Assembly: GCA_949126835.1 (NCBI GenBank)
Contig: OX421505.1
Coordinates: 5,214,587 to 5,278,586 of the forward strand
DNA length: 64,000 nt
Direction of reading: 5' to 3'
DNA from: Anisus vortex
Lineage: Eukaryota > Mollusca > Gastropoda > Planorbidae
In this document: in pieces, positions 35,824 to 45,438 of the stretch
How positions within the stretch are numbered: the first letter of the stretch is position 1
Layout: every line of letters starts with the position of its first letter
Notes under the pieces: model-generated
The model's database searches: none
What the model saw: the letters and a program-made list of their open reading frames with translations, nothing else
What the model was told of the DNA's origin: nothing
Position numbers and translations under genes: made by a program

Positions 35824-35889
35824 GGTGTTCCTACATACAGCGCTATTGGACTACTTCTCAGTAATCCTGACTTCTACAGCTACTACTAA
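35824..35889 (+). CDS. Unknown Lys/Pro-rich protein, unit A, exon 6 (terminal)
   Basis: 66-nt exon after acceptor tctcccaccag, in phase 0, encoding GVPTYSAIGLLLSNPDFYSY plus Tyr and then TAA. The hydrophobic-then-tyrosine tail follows the highly charged body. Two overlapping AATAAA hexamers start at 35,898 and 35,903, unusually close to the stop, so the true polyadenylation site is probably another one downstream. Confidence 0.8.
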   Translation, partial: GVPTYSAIGLLLSNPDFYSYY

Positions 35890-36945
35890 ATTAAAAAAAT
35901 AAAATAAACTATTGTAATACTTTCGACTTTCGGAATAACCAACAATAGCTTCAGACTAATTCACTGAAACACCGGAGTACTACCTCTACATAAACAAAAC
36001 AAGAATGACAACAAAATCTACATCTTTCTCTTCAGTACCCGTTTCGAAAAGCCAAAATGTGCTATGACCCAATTTAAGTAACTTGCACTGTGTTTCTTTT
36101 TGGCGACGCACACTTCAACATTATTCTATTGACAAGCCCTTAAAAGGTTTTGAGGGCTAAATCGAATAATGTCATCAAGATTCAGACAAAACAGATCTTT
36201 ATCAAAAAATTCAAAAAAAAAATTGCAAATATTGCTTGTAATTTTCTACAACTAACAACAATTTTGAAAATGTTGAAAAAAACTACATTAATTTAGATAG
36301 AGATCTAGTTGATAAATTGTACAGTGGGCAAGTTGCTAAAATTCTGCAATGTGGAATTTTTTTTAAAGTGAAGCTAAACATATTTTATGCAACAGTAACG
36401 ACGTGCAACAGTAGTTGTTGTTTTGTTAATTAATTGTTTTTTGTTTACTGTAAATATTGACCTGTGTTATATGATACAATGAGTCTGTTCCATGGATTGT
36501 CTTTCCTTATGTTATTTATGAAGTTTGTACTCGTTTATATAAATACCTAAATACTTATACTTGAAAATCCGTCGTCTATTTATAACTCTTGTTTGCATGT
36601 TATAAGAAATTTATAAATAGTTGATGCACAATTTTGATTCCAAGGCATTCGTAATCAAATTAACCTTTAAATTATAGACTTTTTTCTCCGGTCTAACGTG
36701 GTCTCCACAGCACAATGAAGAAGAAGAATATATATAATACATTGTGCGCTTAATTTACTTGTTACGTGTGTTTTGCCTTTTATCTTTATTGTTACGCAAA
36801 TTAATACATTATATGTTCAATACTCATTGGCTATAAAATATAAAGGGATTGTGCTACTGGCATAGTGCCCGAACCAACTTTTAAGCTTATGGCAACAAGT
36901 CTACAGCATTGGCAATATTTTGGCTGCAAGAGAAATTTTGATGGG
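35890..36945. other. 3' flank of the unit A gene
   Basis: Probably contains the 3' UTR. AT-rich, no further coding signal. Confidence 0.5.
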
Positions 36946-37035
36946 CCATCCAAGTGCACATAGGGTATCCAAATGGAAACAGGGCCATCCAAGTGCACAT
37001 AGGGTATCCGAGTGGAAACAGGACCATCCAAGTAC
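36946..37035. repeat. 39-bp minisatellite, left block
   Basis: About 2.3 units containing gggccatccaagtgcacata. The larger block of the same repeat lies on the other side of the LINE at 39,318. Confidence 0.93.
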
Positions 37036-37039
37036 ACAT

Positions 37040-39317
37040 GTGACTTTGACTTAATCCTGTATATCCCCATAGGAGCATAGGGCCGCAACTACACTTTTCC
37101 ATCGGTCTCGGTCTTAAGAGGCTCCCTTTATTTGTGTCCATGTGAGGCCAACAGCCTTTGCCTCACCTACGAACGATCTCCTCCAAGTTTGTCTGGGTCT
37201 TCCTACTTTCCTTTTGCCCTGGGGGTTCCAGTCTTCTGTTCTTCTTAAAGTGTGACCAATCCACTTCCATCTACGGCTTTTGATGCTGTTGTCGATGGGT
37301 TTTTGTCCGGTCTATTCCCATAGGTTGACGCATGAAATGGTTTCCGGCCTTCGAATTTTCAGCATACGCCTCAGGCATCTGTTAACAAAAGTCTGGAGTC
37401 TGCTTGTATTTGCCTTAGTAACTCTCCAGGTATCTGAGCCGTATAGGAGGACAGCCTTAACATTTGTGTTAAATAGTCTTACTTTGTTCTTTAAGGACAG
37501 CGCACTTGAGCTCCACATGGGGCGCAGGGCATTGAAAGCAAGCCTGGCCTTGTTGATCCTGCACTTTATGTCTTCATCTATTCCTCCATCTCTACTCATC
37601 ACATTTCCCAGGTAAACAAATTTGTCTGTGTCTATTATTTCTTCATCATCTAGCTGTATTGACCTGTCCTGTTCATTATTTATCCTCATGACTTCTGTTT
37701 TCCTTTTATTTATTTTAAGGCCAACCTTTCTCGCCTCTTCGGAAAGTCGGTTTAGCTTAGATTGTGTGTCTTGCTGTCTGTTTGAGAGGAGGGCGACATC
37801 GTCTGCAAAGTCCAAGTCTTCTAGCTTCTTTGTGAAAGTCCATTGAATGTCTGTGCTGTTTCCCGAGGTTGTCTTATTCATGATCCAGTCTATTACAATT
37901 AAAAAGATCAGCGGTGACAGCATGCAGCCTTGACGCACACCGGTTTTCACAGCAAATGGACTGGTTAGCTTTCCTTTATGGATGACTTGGCAGCAACAGT
38001 CTTCATATAGTTTCTTGGTGATGTTGATGAATTTTGTTGGGATGCCATAGTAGTTCATTAACATCCAGATGGTTTCTCTATCCAAACTGTCGAAAGCCTT
38101 TTCAAAGTCTACAAACGCCACGTACAAGGGAGATTGCCATTCTAAAGATTGTTCAATGATTATCCGCAAAGTGGCAATGTGGTCAGTACATGATCGGTCT
38201 TGTCGAAAACCTGCTTGTTCTGGCCTAAGTTTTACATCTAGGGCTTCTTTCAACCTCTCTAAGATAATCCTGGTCAGGACTTTGCCTGGAACCGATAGAA
38301 GCATTATTCCTCTCCAGTTGCTGCATACAGAGAGATCACCTTTCTTTGGTAGCTTGACCATGTAGCCTAGTTTCCATTCATGTGGCACTTGTTCCTCTTC
38401 CCAAATTTTTTGAAGTAGTGGCTGGAGCATCTCTGCTGATACTGCTGGGTCTGCTTTTAGTGCCTCTGGTGGGATGCCATCTGGTCCAGCCGCCTTACCG
38501 TTTTTGATAGAATGGATGGCTTTCATGATTTCTGCCTTAGAAGGAGGACCTGTGTTGACATTGAGAGGCTCACTTTCTGGTGGGATGTCTGGGGGAGATA
38601 GTAGTGGGGGTCGGTTAAGTACCTCCTTAAAGTGTTGGACCCACCTATCTCTCTGTCCTACATCGCTTGTTATGACCTTGCCATTACTGTCCATGACTGG
38701 TTTGTTGGGATTGGAATTTTTGCCAGACAGAGTTCTTTATATTTCATACAATCTTTTCATGTTTCCTTGTCCAGCTGCTGTTTCTGCCTCTTCTGTCATT
38801 TCATGAATGAAACGCCTTTTATCTTCACTTGCACTCTTCTTCACTGTGCGGTTGGTTTCCCAATATTGTCTTCTCAAGTTTTCTTTGTCTTGTTCACTTT
38901 GGCATTGGTTTATTTTCTGTTTAATCTCTCTTCTAGCCTCTATCTTGTTCCATGTCTCTGGTGTTATCCATGCTTTTTGCTCTCTTTTCATCTTCCCTAA
39001 GATGATTGTCTCTCCTGTGTCTAGTCTAGATTGGCCATTACCATTCCACCGAATCTCACATAATCCCAGGACCTTGATATCATATTTTCTCATTTCATTT
39101 GCTACTTGGGCAGACCTGCTGGCTTCATATAGGGTTCTTATATTCCAGGTCCCTATTCTGGATTTTGCTTTCGTCGTGATGAGGTTTGTCTGCAAGCTAG
39201 CTTCCCGAGGGCTTTCACTAGTTTGCGTCATGAATTCTTCGGTAGAAGGAGAACCTCCCTGACTAAGCTTGCTTTGGTTTGGTGTAGTTATGGTTTCTGT
39301 AGGTTTTGGTTTTGGCA
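37040..39317 (-). pseudogene. LINE ORF2 with most of the endonuclease deleted, minus strand
   Basis: One frame runs through the element with stops at 38,737 and 37,312. Order: the first 50 or so residues of an AP-type endonuclease (TWNIRTLYEASRSA, LGLCEIRWNGNG), a direct jump to the post-endonuclease linker, and then RT with GKAAGPDGIPPEALK, NWRGIMLLSVPGKV, LYVAFVDFEKAFDSLD, KTGVRQGCMLSPLIF and LDFADDVALLSN. The C-terminal domain has LLYGSDTWRVTK and, after the stop at 37,312, RRWKWIGHTLRR and KRKVGRPRQTWRR. All RT catalytic residues appear present. The N-terminal frame reads through into the adjacent 39-bp repeat. Clade not assigned. Confidence 0.88.
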
Positions 39318-39600
39318 CATAGTGTATCCTAGTGGAAATAGGGCCATCCAAGTGCACATAGAGTATCCCAGTGGAAACAGGGCCGTCCAAGTGCACATAG
39401 GGTATCCAAATAGAAACAGGGCCATCCAAATGCACATAGGGTACCCGAGTAGAAACAGGGCCGTCCAAGTGCACATAGTGTATCTAAGTTGAAACAGGGA
39501 CATCCAAGTGCACATAGGGTATCCGAGTGGAAACAGGACCGTCCAATTACACATAGGGTTTCCAAACGGAAACAGGGCCATCCAAGTGCAACGAAGGATA
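39318..39600. repeat. 39-bp minisatellite, right block
   Basis: About seven units of 39 bp. Since 39 is a multiple of three, each open frame repeats a 13-residue peptide; three frames stay open, giving spurious ORFs on both strands. Confidence 0.95.
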
Positions 39601-40255
39601 TCCAACAACTAAAAAAAAAGACTTGTTTGTCTGGCATTAAATGCAAGAGATAAGAGAAAGCTTTCCAGCCTAACTGAAAATATTTTTTTTATTTTTTCAT
39701 GTAGATAAGAACAATGTAACATGATAACGCTTAAAGTTATAATCTCACCTATCTTACTGGATGAGTAGTTTCATAGAGAAAAGTTCTGCTTCCGTTAAAT
39801 GAAGCTTTCTTTTTAAATTTTGTAATTACACGCATTGCAAACAGCGCATTAAAATATAAAATTACATTAAAATAACAACTGATTGCTAAATTAAGGCATG
39901 CGGAGTAACACACACACAAAACTATATAAAAGGACTGAACGATTTCAGAATGCCAGTGATATCAAGTTTATTTTAAATGTAGACCTATATTCTATATTAA
40001 CGATAAATGTGATGCCATTTGTAAAAATCATATTATAGTCTCGGTTAATCATAAGGACATATATAATATAGAAAGAACGTATTTGAATTCATAAGACAGC
40101 GAACAGGGGTACACATTATAACTTGTGTGGACGTAAGACGTTATATTAGATATACGCGAGCGTAACCACGTCCGCCCTAAGTGTGCTGGTCCTTGGTGTA
40201 ATAATATCAAATAATATCAAAGCTGAGAGTCTTGTATAAATGTATCACAATGTAG
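39601..40255. other. Non-coding, no feature seen
   Basis: AT-rich spacer between the minisatellite and a small LINE fragment. Confidence 0.5.
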
Positions 40256-40257
40256 TC

Positions 40258-40475
40258 GCATACAGTGATCCTGCATTTATTCAGCACTGGCTCCCGTTGA
40301 TAAAGCGAATAAATCACAAAATTGCCGTATGTCCCTTACGTACAGATATATAAAAGACACAGCTCCTTTCTATCTTCGAAAACTTATAACAAAGCATCAG
40401 CCATCAAGGGAACTGCGTGGGTTTCAACTGGAAGGAATTAGAATAAAGATGGCCCAGGATAGACAAAATGAGGTG
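40258..40475 (+). pseudogene. Small LINE C-terminal fragment
   Basis: AFIQHWLPLIKRINHKIAV followed, after a frameshift near 40,328, by LTYRYIKDTAPFYLRKLI and TKHQPSRELRG. This is the 'HWLP..RI..K' and 'PSR.LR' block also seen in the CR1/L2/Rex1-group fragments at 17.7 and 26.9 kb. Confidence 0.7.
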
Positions 40476-40754
40476 ACTAGTAGTAATGAATTAAAGAAAT
40501 GTAATATAATAATGCCATAACAATAAAATAAAATTAATATTCAAAGACCATATTAATATATAATTTCAATATACATACAAGTAACTTTGTAAAGCAAAAA
40601 AAAAAACGTATATATTTATGTAAATAATGCGTTTGCAAACAGAACATTAAGAAATTGTTTCTGGCCTTTTAACATTCGAGTTGTTTATTTTGTCTTGTTT
40701 TTATTAGGCTGCGCTAAAATCCCGTTACTGTAAGTTATGCATCTCGTTCTTTAA

Positions 40755-41843
40755 CCCTTAAAGCGCGTAGGGCCACGATCGTGGCTCAGCGTTAACAATG
40801 CGTTAAGTGCGTGAAGCCACGATCGTGGCTTAGCTTTTTTTCGGCTATATTGTGTCGTTTTCATTCGTTTTTTTTCGTAAAAACGTACACATTCGTAAAG
40901 CATAACAACTTCCGTCTCTTCTGGTAGTGAAAGGCAGCCATTTTTTACTTTAAATTTTCCTCGATTCGCAAAATGAACGAAGGTGTTAGTGACTATTCGA
41001 AAAGCTACGATGGAATTGATGCATAATTTCAATTATATTTTATTGATTTTGATGAAATTCTAAACAGTAAGAAGTGTATTGAATTCGTATTTGTTTTATT
41101 TTAATGATTTAGTTTTCAAAATACTGAAATAGGTCAAATAGCCGGCAAATAGTTCAATAAATTAGCCTCGTGTTTGTTGTTAGCAAAAACATCGTTTTCG
41201 AAAGATGGGCGTGGCTAATGATCGTTTTTATTTTAGTTATTATTGAAATAAATTTGTATTTAAATCTGTTTATATTGCGGGCCTAGGTTAAAACTACTAT
41301 ATTCTCATCATAATTTTAAAAAATGTGATAGTTAAACAACATGTACTATTTATGATATTTTTTTTTCGAACTGGGTGGGTGCGCTCTAGGTTTACTGAGT
41401 GCAATGTCGGACTGTACCCTGACTAACTTGTAAATATTACAGGAGACTCTAATACTTACTAATATACCTTTTTTTAATACATTTCTTTAATTTAATACAT
41501 TTATGTCTAAAATTTAAGTGTTTTTTTATTATTTTTATTCGATTTTTACTACTTAGTTGTGTTTTAAATTAATAAAAATATTTTTTCGAAGTTTTTATTA
41601 TAAAATATTGTCGTGTATTTATTAAATTTTTACATTTTAGATGCTAGATATTAAAAAATTTATATGTTTTTCCAACTCCCCAAACTATAAGCTTTAATAA
41701 AATGTATAGGTTTATATATCTAATGTAAAAATATCATAAAAGAAAACCAAAATAAAAGCAAGATGTTTTGAACGTTTAATGCCCGTCAGTTTTAGCTACA
41801 CTTTTTAATGCATTTTTGTGAAAATAGCTACGCGCTTTAAGGG
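40755..41843. mobile_element. piggyBac-like MITE
   Basis: Flanked by TTAA on both sides (40,751-40,754; 41,844-41,847), with terminal inverted repeats CCCTTAAAGCGCGTAG and its complement. Two copies of the palindrome GCCACGATCGTGGC sit in the left subterminal region (about 40,772 and 40,817). 1,089 bp with no transposase; the 93-codon frame at its left end resembles nothing I know. Confidence 0.85.
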
Positions 41844-42176
41844 TTAAGAAACACAAATACCAAGACGCCCATGAAATCAGAATACATAATAATAAAAGCA
41901 CTTGTCATATAGCAGTATGATAAAGTTAAGTGACAAAATATCTCACATTTAGAAGTTGTCTAACTTTATAGACTAAGTCCTTATCTACATTCTAAATATA
42001 TTTAATTTTGTTTTTAGAACTTTAATCGTTTCATTTGGTCTCTTGTTGGGAAATCCTGTAGACCCGGATTGGTTCTTAAACAAACCAAGCTCAAATATAC
42101 ATTATGTTCAGCATTATCTGTTTTGTGCTTTTTTAATATCGTTGTGATGTTCTCTTTGGATATTACAACATTTATT

Positions 42177-42884
42177 TTAAGACAACCCAACATTTATTGT
42201 ATACGTTTTTTTTTTCAGCTTGGTCTGTTGGAGCTGTAACTCTCCCTCTGTTCTTTCTTTCTTATCCTCCTTCGGGAAATTCCGGAAAAAAAGCGTAAAC
42301 AGTGCGTGTTTGAATCGACCGTTCCAGAAGCCGTAGACGAACGGGTGAGTAGCCAGGCTGATAAAGTAAGAGTTCCACATGATCTTGAACAGCACGGACA
42401 TGTCCGCCTGGAGGTTGATGTCCACGCCAGTGTGGGTCAGCTTGTACAGCATCACCGTGATGTGCGGCAGGTGGCTAAGGACGGTGGTCAGGGTCATCAC
42501 AAACATGATGAAGGTCGTCCTCTTCCTGGAGTAGCCGGCGGGGCTCCTGTGCAGGCTTCCCATGGGCGTCAGCGGCTGGAGGGACCCGAGCCTGTCTCGC
42601 TGGGCAGGCTGCTCGTCGTGGCGCTTGTTGGGTTGCACCCTGAGGCTCAGACTGCGCACCAGCTCCTCCAGGATCAGGCCTGACCTGTTCTGGTGTCTCC
42701 CTTCGCTTTGACGGTGTTTCCGACGCTGGTAGTGGCCAAGCGTAGATGCCTTTTCGACGTTGTCCATCAACAGTGCGCCGGTTTGATAAAAAGTTTCCAT
42801 GGCCCAGGCTTGTGTGTATATATCTAAACACTTTCTGTTTGGCAATCTATTAACCCAGTGGGGGAGAAAAACATATGGGCTCAA
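42177..42884 (-). pseudogene. Class A GPCR 3' exon (TM6-TM7 and tail), truncated at the duplication junction
   Basis: Residues from about 40 on are receptor-like. They comprise a long basic third cytoplasmic loop (SLGxx-type Ser/Arg-rich), TM6 (TTFIMFVMTLTTVLSHLPHI, with SHLP where CWxP is usual) and TM7 (VLFKIMWNSYFISLATHPFV, with HPFVY at the NPxxY position). An FWNGRFKHAL helix-8 start and a charged Lys/Glu tail ending at TAA 42177 follow. The first 39 codons (42,884-42,768) do not resemble TM5 and lie in sequence homologous to 6,974-7,090, the left edge of the duplicated unit. I infer that the junction cut the gene and that these codons are chance open frame. Ligand unknown; HPxxY and SHLP mark it as divergent. 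Confidence 0.72.
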
Positions 42885-42983
42885 AGAACTATAAGTAGGG
42901 CTGTAATGGACGCAGTCGATAGATTCTTTTTTTCAAAGTCGTTAAAGCGATAAAATAGTTTTCATTGGCGTTGTGACTGAGAA

Positions 42984-43220
42984 TGAGAGAGAGAGAGTGT
43001 GTGTTTGTATGAGAGAGGTAGAGAGAGAAAGAGAGATTTATAGATGTGAGAGTGTGTTTAAGCAATTGTGTGCATGTGATAGGGAGAGAGTATTGGAGAA
43101 AAACTGTGTAAATGTGAGATAAAGAATGAATGGGAGGGTGTGTGAGAGAGAGATAGTGTGAGACCCAAGGTGAGCATATTTGAGATTTCAAACGAGAGAG
43201 ATGGAGAGAGCGATTATGTC

Positions 43221-43252
<32 letters not shown>

Positions 43253-43350
43253 TGTGTGCATTAGATAGTATGTGGGAAAGAGTGAAAACAAGCAAGAGTG
43301 AGACAGAAAGATAGTGAGAGTGTAAATTACAGAGAGAAAGAAAGTGTTTG
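42984..43350. repeat. GA-rich simple repeat, unit B
   Basis: Counterpart of 7,186-7,520 with altered lengths and additional gtgtgt segments. Confidence 0.9.
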
Positions 43351-43434
43351 TGTTGGTGTGTGTTAGTTAAAAAAATGAGAACAAACATTAAAATGACATG
43401 CTGAACCGTTAAAGACGCGCATAGATTATCTTCT

Positions 43435-43516
43435 TATCTTATATTTATATAGACTATTACAGGCGCTCCTTCTATAAAGAAGATTATTGCGTCCTACGTT
43501 CATCCGTGGTCCGAGA
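43435..43516 (-). repeat. 75-80-bp interspersed repeat, unit B copy 1
   Basis: Counterpart of 7,608-7,690, near-identical, minus orientation. Confidence 0.85.
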
Positions 43517-43996
43517 ATAGTCGTGCATTTTTATTAATGTTTTAAATGATGTTAAGTTTTCCTGATTTGTAAGGCAACCCATATTATGTCCGAATGCTAC
43601 TCGGGAAGAAAGTACTTATATGTATATGCATTTGTTCTCGCACAAGGGCTATAAGTGTTATCTAGGTAAGCGACCCCCATTTTTATCAGATTATGAGTAG
43701 AGTTGGAGAAAGAGAGAGCTAGAAAAAAAGACGAATGAAAGAGAGAAACGAAACTTATTTGAACAAAATAATAAGTGAGAGCTTTTAAATTTTTTTCGAG
43801 AGTCTATGAGAGAAATTGAGATCTAGATATAGAGATATAGAACTAGGTCTACATAGACAAGTTGTATCAATACTTTTAAAAGAACTTTAATACTTAATTA
43901 TTTTAAGATTTACCTTCCATACTGCTGTTAAATCGGTAGATACTGGCATTCTTTTGACTTTCTTCTTATAAAGTTGATATTATCAATTATAGCTAT

Positions 43997-44461
43997 TGTT
44001 AACTCGTCTGTTTGTGTTGGCATTGTGGTAGCATGATCAGTCTCTCCATTATCAGACAAGTATAACAAAACAGTTCTTTACAGCATAAAATGACGAAGTC
44101 AACGAATTCTTTTACAGCCAAAAAAGGATAATATTTATTTACTTACAGTTCAGACTTCTAGCACATACAGGTTACAAAATACTTCATTATTAAACATTGT
44201 AGTTCAATCTACTAAAGTCAAGAGCGAGAGAATTACATTTCTTGTCACCGCTCTGTCGAATCACTGTAACCGACTTCTCTTTACTACACATTCAAAACCC
44301 CCCTTCCTTTTCCCGTGTCCTTTTTATTCTTACTGAAAAAAACAGTGTGTCAAATACAAGGGAGTTTACTTATTAAATAATTAATTAAATAATTTCTTTG
44401 TTACTTCCCTTAGACCATAATAATTAATAATTGATAAGTTAATATAATTTGAGTCATAACA
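43997..44461 (-). repeat. 3' LTR
   Basis: Left-hand LTR in window coordinates and 3' in element sense. Contains an AATAAAAAGG stretch (44,320-44,329, minus) that could act as TATA box or polyadenylation signal. Confidence 0.95.
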
Positions 44462-44476
44462 TATACCCTCCCCCTT
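44462..44476 (-). promoter_or_regulatory. Polypurine tract
   Basis: AAGGGGGAGGGTATA on the minus strand directly abuts the 3' LTR, the expected position for plus-strand DNA priming. Confidence 0.88.
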
Positions 44477-44604
44477 AAAAAATAAAATCTATATTTATAG
44501 ATTTTATGAACATAATTATCCAATGACATAAAGAATAATTTGAAGTATAATCATACAAAAAACATAATAAAATATACAGTGAAACTTGTATGTACAGTTA
44601 GTAT

Positions 44605-45438
44605 CTAGTCTGTGTCAGTAATGTGAACAGATAGACGTGAGAGGATGTCAGGGATGTGATTATCAATACCTTTAATTGTTTTGATCTCAAATTGGTAATC
44701 AGATAAATGTAACGCATATTTGTTTATCCTATTATTGTTGACATTGCTAACATTGAAATTTTTTAATGGTTTATGGTCAACTAAAACAGTAAACTTTCTG
44801 CCTAGAAGATATCTTTGGAGTTTAGTTAAAGCCCAGAATATTGCCAAACACTCTAACTCTATGATACTATAGTTCTTTTCACTGTTTGTTAGACATCTAC
44901 TCAGATATTGCACAGGTTTGTACAAAATAGTGTTTTCATCAATTACTTTTTTCATTAGACTAGCACCTAAACCTAACTTTGAAGCATCTGTGGCTACAAT
45001 AACCTCATCTTCAACATTAAGTGTAGACAGTATAGGTTCTTTTGCAAATAAAGATTTGAGTGTGTCTAGTGATTTTTGACAAGTATCAGACCAGCGAACT
45101 TTTTCGGGCTGAAATTTCTTGGTAAGCTCAATAAGAGGTTTTACCATGTTTGAATAGTCAGGGATAAATTTACTGTAGTAATTAAAAAGACCTAACAATG
45201 ATCTAACATGTTTCTTTGTGGTAGGCAATTTGATATTTAATATTTTGCTTTGAAACATATCTGTAGTGGTGATACCATTGTTAGTGAATTTGTACCCTAA
45301 AAATTCAATTTCTGGAAATCCAATTTTGAGTTTATCTGGTGAGATAGTTAAATTGTGTTTGTATAGTATTATTAGAATGTATTCTAGCAATAAACAGTGC
45401 TCTTCCCAGTCATCAGAATGTAAGCAGATGTCGTCAAC
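44605..45438 (-). pseudogene. LTR element: end of RT and RNase H
   Basis: Continues the pol frame after the TAA at 45,439-45,441. It begins VDDICLHSDD (the two catalytic Asp), then the RT thumb (LGYKFTNNGITTTDMFQ), the connection region (VRSLLGLFNYYSKFIPDY) and RNase H with VATDASKLGLGASL (Asp), YSIIELECLAIFWAL (Glu), FTVLVDHKPLKNF (Asp) and DNHIPDILSRLS (Asp). The RNase H active-site set is complete. It ends with a natural stop 143 bases before the LTR. Confidence 0.88.

Larger units (their letters stand above)
6974..42767. repeat. Tandem duplication, unit A
   Basis: Sequence from 6974 aligns by eye with sequence from 42768 onward. It is direct and collinear through the intronic repeats, exons 1-4 of the plus-strand gene, a hAT element, LINE fragments and an inverted-repeat element, up to the window end (unit A about 19,394). 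The spacing before the LTR insertion in unit B is 35,794 bases. This fits a head-to-tail duplication in which unit A ends at 42767. Only the first 12.4 kb of unit A can be compared, because unit B runs off the window. Confidence 0.8.

Noticed and set aside
39223..39646. Repetitive frames encoding 13-residue repeats on both strands
   Set aside because: The 39-bp repeat length is a multiple of three, so any stop-free frame repeats. Open frames on both strands show this is arithmetic and not a protein.
40751..41032. 93-codon minus-strand frame at the left end of the piggyBac-like MITE
   Set aside because: Includes the terminal repeat itself and shows no transposase motif.
42306..42831. Plus- and minus-frame ORFs overlapping the receptor exon
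   Set aside because: Shadows of the receptor reading frame; no domain resemblance.
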